A DNA stretch of 49,388 nt from Fusicatenibacter saccharivorans. GTDB taxonomy: Bacteria; Bacillota; Clostridia; Lachnospirales; Lachnospiraceae. The stretch spans positions 1-49,388 of the forward strand of contig NZ_JADNOP010000021.1 in assembly GCF_015557635.1 (NCBI RefSeq), written 5' to 3'. Below the pieces are notes generated by a model. It was not told the DNA's origin. It did not search any database and worked only from the letters and a program-made list of their open reading frames with translations. This document shows positions 43,663-49,388 of this stretch, one piece after another (the first letter of the stretch is position 1; every line of letters begins with the position of its first letter). The translations under genes were made by a program, and so were the position numbers.

Positions 43663-44499
43663 TTATTCTCCTTCTTCTCTGTCCATAATCCGTTCTATGT
43701 GCATAGCGAGATATCCAATTTCGATCTCCTCCATCGGAAGTTTCAGCCTCTTTTCCATCTCCTCACAGATTCGTTTCGCCGCCCGAAAGGCTTCCGGAAA
43801 CTTTACGGACATGTAGTCATTCATATTTACTTTCAGTTTTTCCCCACTGACCGCTCTTGCAACCATATAGCGGATATGGTTCATCATACGGTTATACGAC
43901 AACGACATCACATCAATGGTATGCCCGGTGATATGCTCCACCAAAGAAATGCTCTCCCGGACTGCTCTTGCCACTTCCATGGCCTGTGAAACATTTTCCT
44001 CCACAATTGCCGAATGAACGTGAAGTGCAAGATAGCCGATTTCATGTTCATCAATCTCGATCTGAAGCCGTTCTTTTAAAAGCTCCCCGATACAGGAAGC
44101 AACTTTATACTCTTTGTAAAACATCACGCGGATATCGTCGGTGAGCGGATTGCTGATCTGCTCACCGTTCTGAATCCGCCGGACAGCAAAATCCAGGTGA
44201 TCTGCCATTGGAAAGACGATGGAACGGTCAATTTTTCCAAATTCCTTTTCTGCCTCGTCAAGCACGGCACTCGCCAGCTCCAGGCTGAGCGGAGAAACGC
44301 CCTGTACAATGGTTCTGGCATTTCCTCTCTCCGTCATCTCCGTCAGGGAATAAATGCGGGCATCGTCTCCCGGCTGCACACGCTGTCCCGTTTTTTTCCC
44401 AAACGCAATTCCTTTCCCCATGACCAGATATTCCCGGTTATTTTCTTCTTCCACTCCAATAAATGAATTGTGGTTCAGTGTTTTTGCTATCCTGTACAT
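43663..44499 (-). CDS. BglG/LicT-family transcription antiterminator
   Basis: 278 residues from the ATG at 44499 (GGGTGAG just before): an RNA-binding CAT domain (1-60, MYRIAKTLNHNSFIGVEE) and two PRD domains carrying the regulatory histidines (ADHLDFAV, LALHVHSA, RMMNHIRYM, LAMHIERI). It binds a hairpin in target mRNA and prevents terminator formation, under control of PTS phosphorylation. Its gene lies 27 bases after ptsG, whose leader has a terminator (46788-46838), so ptsG is the obvious target. GlcT-like in role; I leave the symbol open. Confidence 0.92.
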   Translation of the reverse strand: MYRIAKTLNHNSFIGVEEENNREYLVMGKGIAFGKKTGQRVQPGDDARIYSLTEMTERGNARTIVQGVSPLSLELASAVLDEAEKEFGKIDRSIVFPMADHLDFAVRRIQNGEQISNPLTDDIRVMFYKEYKVASCIGELLKERLQIEIDEHEIGYLALHVHSAIVEENVSQAMEVARAVRESISLVEHITGHTIDVMSLSYNRMMNHIRYMVARAVSGEKLKVNMNDYMSVKFPEAFRAAKRICEEMEKRLKLPMEEIEIGYLAMHIERIMDREEGE

Positions 44500-44526
44500 T
44501 CTTCTCACCCGTTTTTAAGGCACAGC

Positions 44527-46689
44527 TTACGCGAGAATCTCAATCGCAAATAAAGGATCTCCTGCTTTTACCGGTCCGTCTGTCAAAAGACGGATTCTCT
44601 GGTTCTCCTCCAGCTCTGTGCAAAGAACCGGTGACGTAACCGATGGCGCATGTGTTTTCAGATATTCCAGATCCAGCTTCAGCATCGGATCACCTTTTTT
44701 CACGGTCTGACCGCTTTCTACCAGTGCCTCAAATCCCTCTCCGTTCAGTTTTACTGTATCAATTCCGACATGAATCAGAAGGCTGACCCCGGAATCGGTT
44801 ACAAATCCAATTGCATGTTTTGTGTCAAAAACAAACGCAACTTCTCCGTCCTCCGGAGCACGCACATAAGGATCTTCCGGTGTTACAACAGCGCCGTCTC
44901 CCATCATCTTTTCCGCAAATGCTTCGTCCGGCGCAGTAGAAAGATCGGCAGCCAGTCCGCTCATCGGACTGCAGACAGTAATCGTATCCACAACCTTCTG
45001 TTCTTTTGTTTCCTGCGCTGGCTCCGCCTCTTTTTGGGCTGGTGCATTTTCTGCTTCCGCATACGTATTCGGAGCTTTTTCCAGATAATCCTCTAAATTT
45101 GATTTTATCACAGTTACATTCGGTCCGTAAATAACCTGTACACCATTTCCTTTATGCACAACGCCAGATGCCCCTGTCGCCTTTAAAATACCATCACTGA
45201 CTCTCGCTGCATCATGAACAGTACAACGCAGTCTTGTTGCACAGCAGTCCACATCCGAAATATTTTTCTTTCCGCCAAGACCTTTTGTGATCGCTTCACT
45301 CATGGCATCTTCCGATGCCACCCCATCGTTTTGCGCCTCTTTTCTTGCATTTACATCTGCTTTCGTATAAAGCTTGGTTTCTACATCATCATCCTCACGA
45401 CCCGGTGTCTTAAAATCAAACTTTTTAATCATGAATTTGAAGATAAAATAGTACAGGAAGAAATAAAGAATGCCGACCGGAATCACCCTCATCCAGCTTG
45501 TCTTTTCATTTCCCTGCAAAATACCGAACAGGAAGAAGTCCAGAAGTCCGCCGGAAAAGGTAAGACCAACTGCGATATTCAGGATGTGTGCGATCATATA
45601 AGCTGTTCCCGCAAGAATAACCTGCACGACAAACAACGCCGGTGCAACAAACAGGAACGAGAATTCCAGCGGTTCTGTGATACCGGTTGCCATACACGCA
45701 AGTGCTGCGGAAAGAAGCAGACCGCCTGCTGCTTTTTTCTTCTCCGGTTTCGCACAATGGTACATGGCAAGTGCCGCTCCCGGAAGTCCGAAAATCATAA
45801 AAATAAATTCTCCGGAGAAATATCTCGTTGCATCTGCACTGAAATGTGCGATATTCGCAGAATCCGCAAGCTGTGCGAAGAAAATATTCTGTCCGCCCTG
45901 CACCATCTGTCCTGCCACTTCCATGGTACCTCCGACTGCTGTCTGCCAGAAAGGCATATAGAATACGTGATGCAGACCAAATGGAATCAGTGCCCGTTTA
46001 ATCAGACCGAAAATCAGCGTTCCGACATAACCGGAGCCGGTTACCAGGCCACCCAGCGCATAAATGCCGTTCTGTACAACCGGCCATACAAAATACATTA
46101 AAATTCCCACAAACATATAGACGATCGTAGAAATAATTGGTACAAAACGAGTACCTCCAAAGAAAGAAAGTGCGTTCGGAAGCTGGATCCGGTAAAATCG
46201 ATTATGAAGTGCTGCGACTCCAAGACCGACAATAATACCGCCAAACACACCCATCTGCAGCGACTGAATACCGCAGACAGAAGTGATGGTTCCTTCCAGA
46301 ACGGATTCTGCAATTTCTCCGTTTTCCAGAATCTGACCCGTAATAGTCAGCATTGCGTTAATCGCTGTATTCATAACAAAATACGCAATAACGGCTGACA
46401 GGGCAGAAACCTCTTTTTCCTTCTTTGCCATACCAATTGCAACACCTACCGCAAAAATCAGAGGCAGGTTATCAAACACCGCACTTCCTACTTTGTTCAT
46501 GATCACCAGCAGCGCATGAAGAATTGTGCCGTTGCCGAGCAAACTTGTCAGCCCGTACGTTTCAATTGTGGTTGCATTGGTAAATGAGCTTCCGATTCCC
46601 AGTAAAAGTCCGGCTACCGGAAGAATTGCGATCGGGAGCATAAAGCTTCTTCCCACTCGCTGCAGAACACTAAAAATTTTGTCCTTCAT
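44527..46689 (-). CDS. ptsG: PTS glucose-type permease, EIICBA
   Basis: 720 residues: EIIC membrane domain (about 1-400, starting VLQRVGRSFMLPIAILPVAG), EIIB (about 450-530, phospho-Cys in DVDCCATRLRC) and EIIA (about 570-720, active His in LLIHVGIDTV). It imports and phosphorylates glucose or a related hexose. The ATG at 46689 follows AAGGAG; the longer frame is leader RNA. First gene of the PTS operon. Confidence 0.93.
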   Translation of the reverse strand: MKDKIFSVLQRVGRSFMLPIAILPVAGLLLGIGSSFTNATTIETYGLTSLLGNGTILHALLVIMNKVGSAVFDNLPLIFAVGVAIGMAKKEKEVSALSAVIAYFVMNTAINAMLTITGQILENGEIAESVLEGTITSVCGIQSLQMGVFGGIIVGLGVAALHNRFYRIQLPNALSFFGGTRFVPIISTIVYMFVGILMYFVWPVVQNGIYALGGLVTGSGYVGTLIFGLIKRALIPFGLHHVFYMPFWQTAVGGTMEVAGQMVQGGQNIFFAQLADSANIAHFSADATRYFSGEFIFMIFGLPGAALAMYHCAKPEKKKAAGGLLLSAALACMATGITEPLEFSFLFVAPALFVVQVILAGTAYMIAHILNIAVGLTFSGGLLDFFLFGILQGNEKTSWMRVIPVGILYFFLYYFIFKFMIKKFDFKTPGREDDDVETKLYTKADVNARKEAQNDGVASEDAMSEAITKGLGGKKNISDVDCCATRLRCTVHDAARVSDGILKATGASGVVHKGNGVQVIYGPNVTVIKSNLEDYLEKAPNTYAEAENAPAQKEAEPAQETKEQKVVDTITVCSPMSGLAADLSTAPDEAFAEKMMGDGAVVTPEDPYVRAPEDGEVAFVFDTKHAIGFVTDSGVSLLIHVGIDTVKLNGEGFEALVESGQTVKKGDPMLKLDLEYLKTHAPSVTSPVLCTELEENQRIRLLTDGPVKAGDPLFAIEILA

Positions 46690-46787
46690 TTTTTTACTCC
46701 TTGTGTAGTTTATACTTTTTACAAGAAGAGTTTCTGCGGTTTTGCATCTTTTTAGCCGGTCTGTACTCTTTTTCTGAAACAGAGTAC

Positions 46788-46838
46788 AAAAAAGAGACAC
46801 TAACCCACATAAACAATTCCTGTTATGTATAGTTAATG
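46788..46838 (-). terminator. Leader terminator/antiterminator of the PTS operon
   Basis: On the minus strand CATTAAC..TACATAA pairs with TTATGT..GTTAGTG and is followed by TCTCTTTTTT. The 5' arm lies about 40 bases after the promoter and would overlap the RNA hairpin bound by the antiterminator. A second hairpin (GTACTCT/AGAGTAC) follows at about 46761-46787. This is the expected architecture for BglG/GlcT-type control. Confidence 0.7.
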
Positions 46839-46875
46839 CCTCCAAAAATCGAGTTACACACTACAACTGTAGTTG

Positions 46876-46905
46876 AATATAGCACAGATAAATCTCTTTT
46901 GTCAA
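46876..46905 (-). promoter_or_regulatory. PTS operon promoter
   Basis: -35 TTGACA (46900-46905) and -10 TATATT (46876-46881), 18-bp spacing, on the minus strand, about 190 bases before ptsG. Confidence 0.75.
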
Positions 46906-46981
46906 GTCAGTTCTTATGATTTCAGCTTTTTTCTTTTTATCCATTTTTCACATTCTTATGCATCTATTTTGTGCACAATAG

Positions 46982-49174
46982 CTAATCAACATCTTTTTTT
47001 TGAAATGTCATAAATTCAAGATCTTCCTGTTTCCATAGTTGTGCAGGCACATGCAATACTTCTTTTTGAGCAAACAACGGTATACTTGTTCCTTCCTTCT
47101 GGAAAACCCGAAGAGATGTACCACCATCAGCAAAAGCTTTGTTTTCTATATGAACAAATGTCATTCCCTCATATACTTCTTTACTTTCAATATCCTGCCA
47201 CCGGCCTTCCGGAAGATACAGTTCATATTCATCTCTGTCAAATCCGGGTGAAATAAGCAATGCATCACCAAGCATATAAGACAGATTCTGTGTCTTTGCG
47301 ATTGGATCTTTCGGATATTCCATCACAAGCGGACGAATCATTGGAATACCAGACTGATGACTCTGGCAGGCGGTGTGATAAAGATATGGCACAAGTCGAT
47401 GTCTGAAGTTAATCCATTTTTTTACTTCTTTTAATGCCATATCTCCATACTGCCATGGTTCCCGCGGTGTTTTACCGTGCGCTCTGGATAATGGCATCCA
47501 CAATCCCATCTGCACAGAGGAAAGGTAATCTTCTATATTCGGACGTTCCTCATTTCCGATATAACCTGTGTTATAAAATCCGCCAAGATCATAACCCCAG
47601 AAAGATACACCAGACATAGCCATCCCAAGTCCGGCCTGAAGGATTGCACTGTGACTTGCTTTATCACTGGAAGAATCTCCTGCCCATGCTGCCGGGATCG
47701 TATGAGAACCCACATACCCACTGCGTCCCCAAAGCATTGGCAATTCCCCACGTTCGTCGCAAATTTCTTTCATCCATGTGTAAATATTTTTTGCATACAG
47801 ATACGTCAGAAGATTATGTCCTTCTCGCCCGCTCATGCCATTGTAAAATACAACATCTTCAGGTACTGCTTCAGAGAAATCTGTTTTTATCACTGATACA
47901 CCCATTCTGACGATTTTTTTCACACGTTCCTCATACCATGCCAGAAATTCCGGATTTGTGAAATCAAAGCAAGCACACAAAAACTCTGAATCTGCAGTCG
48001 CTTTAAACATTGCAGGATGCCCTTCTTTATTTTTTATAAAAAATCCACGTTCTGCCAGTTCCTTAAATGCCGGCGAATCTTCCTGCAAGTACGGATAATT
48101 CCAAAGACTTAAATGTATGTTCTTTTTATTTAATTCTTTAATCATTTCTTCCGGTTCAGGGAAACGTTCTGTATCCCATTCCCATACACCAGACATATCC
48201 TGCCTCTGCCAGCCATCGATATGAATTACATCGATACCTATTCCAAATTTTTCAGCATCAGCAACAACATCCTCGACTTCTTTACGGCTCATATAAGAGC
48301 ATTTTGACATCCAGAAACCCAAAGCCCACTGTGGAATCATAGGTATCTGCCCTGTAATCTGCAAATACTGCTGCAACAGCTTCTTATAGTCTTTGCTTTC
48401 TTCTGCCAGGAAAATATAATCCAGAATAGGATCGTCACTGCCCATCTGATAACTGATCCATGATGAAGCACCCATATCAAATGATGAACGCGTAAATGTA
48501 TTTAACAATACGGAATATCCCCGGCTGCTTGTAAAATACGGATGACTTTTATATGAATCCTCCGTATTAGTAGACAATGCATCTTTTTGCCAACACTCTA
48601 TTCTTTGTCCACGTTTATTAAAATGTGTAAACTTCTCTCCAAATCCCCAAAATTGCTCATCGGAGAATAATACAAACTGCTCAAATGAGGCTATACTTTT
48701 TCCAGATGCATCTACTCTAAATCCTGTTGGAAGCTGTTTCCACCGGTTATCGACATTAGTGTCAAAAGCCTGTTCTTTCGTCAATAATTTTCCATTCTGA
48801 TAGATGGACATTTCCCAGTAGTTTTTTGAAAAATGAAGACTTAACTGATTTGTTTCATATATATACAGATCTTCATTTTCTGTAAATTCTGCATTTTTTG
48901 TTTCAAACTCCGATTCAGGTACATCTTCGACTACCGTCTGTCTGTGGCTTTTTGCAGTCATCTCCGGCACCATCACAAATCTGAATACCGATGGTGTCAA
49001 AAATGTAATACGAACTGTGGCTATACGGTCTTTCCATGTACGTACCAAAAAATGTATTCCATCTTCTTTGGCACACACTGATTCAATTTTTGTGAGAAAA
49101 TCATACTCATCTGAAAAAATTGTTCTTCGCTCCCCACATTGTGGATTATATTGTGTTTCTGCTTTATTAGACAT
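46982..49174 (-). CDS. GH31 family alpha-glycosidase
   Basis: 730 residues with an N-terminal beta domain, the catalytic barrel and C-terminal beta domains. The nucleophile is Asp432 in VIKTDFSE (family norm KTDFGE) and the acid/base Asp500 in AAWAGD. The KTDF form and overall pattern resemble YicI-type alpha-xylosidases or intracellular alpha-glucosidases; no signal peptide, so it acts in the cytoplasm. GAGGGA precedes the ATG. It lies upstream of the glucose PTS operon and has its own regulated promoter. Confidence 0.93.
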   Translation of the reverse strand: MSNKAETQYNPQCGERRTIFSDEYDFLTKIESVCAKEDGIHFLVRTWKDRIATVRITFLTPSVFRFVMVPEMTAKSHRQTVVEDVPESEFETKNAEFTENEDLYIYETNQLSLHFSKNYWEMSIYQNGKLLTKEQAFDTNVDNRWKQLPTGFRVDASGKSIASFEQFVLFSDEQFWGFGEKFTHFNKRGQRIECWQKDALSTNTEDSYKSHPYFTSSRGYSVLLNTFTRSSFDMGASSWISYQMGSDDPILDYIFLAEESKDYKKLLQQYLQITGQIPMIPQWALGFWMSKCSYMSRKEVEDVVADAEKFGIGIDVIHIDGWQRQDMSGVWEWDTERFPEPEEMIKELNKKNIHLSLWNYPYLQEDSPAFKELAERGFFIKNKEGHPAMFKATADSEFLCACFDFTNPEFLAWYEERVKKIVRMGVSVIKTDFSEAVPEDVVFYNGMSGREGHNLLTYLYAKNIYTWMKEICDERGELPMLWGRSGYVGSHTIPAAWAGDSSSDKASHSAILQAGLGMAMSGVSFWGYDLGGFYNTGYIGNEERPNIEDYLSSVQMGLWMPLSRAHGKTPREPWQYGDMALKEVKKWINFRHRLVPYLYHTACQSHQSGIPMIRPLVMEYPKDPIAKTQNLSYMLGDALLISPGFDRDEYELYLPEGRWQDIESKEVYEGMTFVHIENKAFADGGTSLRVFQKEGTSIPLFAQKEVLHVPAQLWKQEDLEFMTFQKKDVD

Positions 49175-49213
49175 ATATTGTCCCTCTCTGGTTTTTATTA
49201 TTTTTAGTCAAAA

Positions 49214-49242
49214 TGTATAATCGGTAACGTTTTCGTATTCAA
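49214..49242 (-). promoter_or_regulatory. GH31 promoter with LacI/CcpA-type operator in the spacer
   Basis: -35 TTGAAT (49237-49242), 17-bp spacer, -10 TATACA (49214-49219) on the minus strand. The spacer contains CGAAAACGTTACCG (49222-49235), a near-palindrome centred on CG like LacI-family operators and cre sites. A bound repressor would block polymerase. The remaining 49243-49388 shows no gene or site I can identify. Confidence 0.6.
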
Positions 49243-49388
49243 CATATCATAAATTTGTATATTTTTAAATATCTTTTTTTACCAATACTGACCGCCTCAG
49301 CTTTGAAAACGGCGCGTCGCATTCTCGTTACTTTAGCCTGCAAATAAAAAGTCAATACTAAAATTGAAGAAAGTTAAAAAACTTTACA

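Overview
The window looks like chromosome of a spore-forming, gut-type Firmicute, most likely a Lachnospiraceae-like Clostridium. The reasons are the strong AGGAGG-type ribosome binding sites, an AT-rich accessory half, and Firmicute-style core genes (ricT, spmA, a ptsG/antiterminator/ptsH/ptsI operon, metK behind an S-box riboswitch). I cannot name a genus. Almost everything except the 13.2-15.7 kb gene, the 22.3-27.1 kb module and two metabolic genes at 28.9-31.0 kb is on the minus strand.

Region 1 (1-1.3 kb) is mobile-element debris. It holds a cluster of REP-like GGGGTCTGACCCC palindromes, a tiny membrane-peptide gene between two terminators that share one loop sequence, and the first codons of a truncated serine recombinase.

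Region 2 (1.3-15.7 kb) is a complete type III CRISPR-Cas locus of the fused III-D kind (III-Dv/III-D2-like). Reading leftward, the order is: small alpha/beta accessory gene, HD-less cas10, a Cas7-Cas5-Cas11 fusion, a double Cas7, a Csx19-like gene, a Cas7 with a large insertion, cas6, CRISPR array 2 (9 repeats), cas2, a reverse transcriptase-Cas1 fusion, and CRISPR array 1 (5 repeats). Both arrays are preceded by near-identical leaders of about 168 bp containing an inverted repeat and a promoter, so the arrays run leftward like the cas genes. Divergently transcribed is an 803-residue predicted cyclic-oligoadenylate effector: an apparently dead AAA+-like domain, then a CARF region with the DxTHG motif, then a HEPN RNase motif. 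The locus should thus be able to learn spacers (possibly from RNA), process crRNA, sense target RNA and signal to a collateral RNase.

Region 3 (15.7-28.6 kb) is an accessory island: a soluble VirD4-like ATPase translationally coupled to a ClpP-like protease, a decayed gene, a 976-residue WYL-domain protein, a divergent five-gene envelope module (two helical soluble proteins, a membrane protein, an OmpA-domain lipoprotein, and a frameshifted membrane-anchored von Willebrand A protein), and a HipB/HipA-like toxin-antitoxin pair. I do not recognise the WYL plus five-gene unit as a described system.

Region 4 (28.6-49.4 kb) is mostly core: a histidine phosphatase, an IS200/IS605-like end with a strong hairpin, an M29 aminopeptidase, spmA without spmB, a candidate small RNA, a MATE exporter, the guanylate-kinase-like/holB/ricT/trmN6/rsmI cluster, a two-component system, metK with a SAM-I riboswitch, the glucose PTS operon with an RNA-antitermination leader, and a GH31 glycosidase whose promoter contains a LacI/CcpA-type operator. 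A notable detail is an HPr in which the regulatory Ser46 is Gln.
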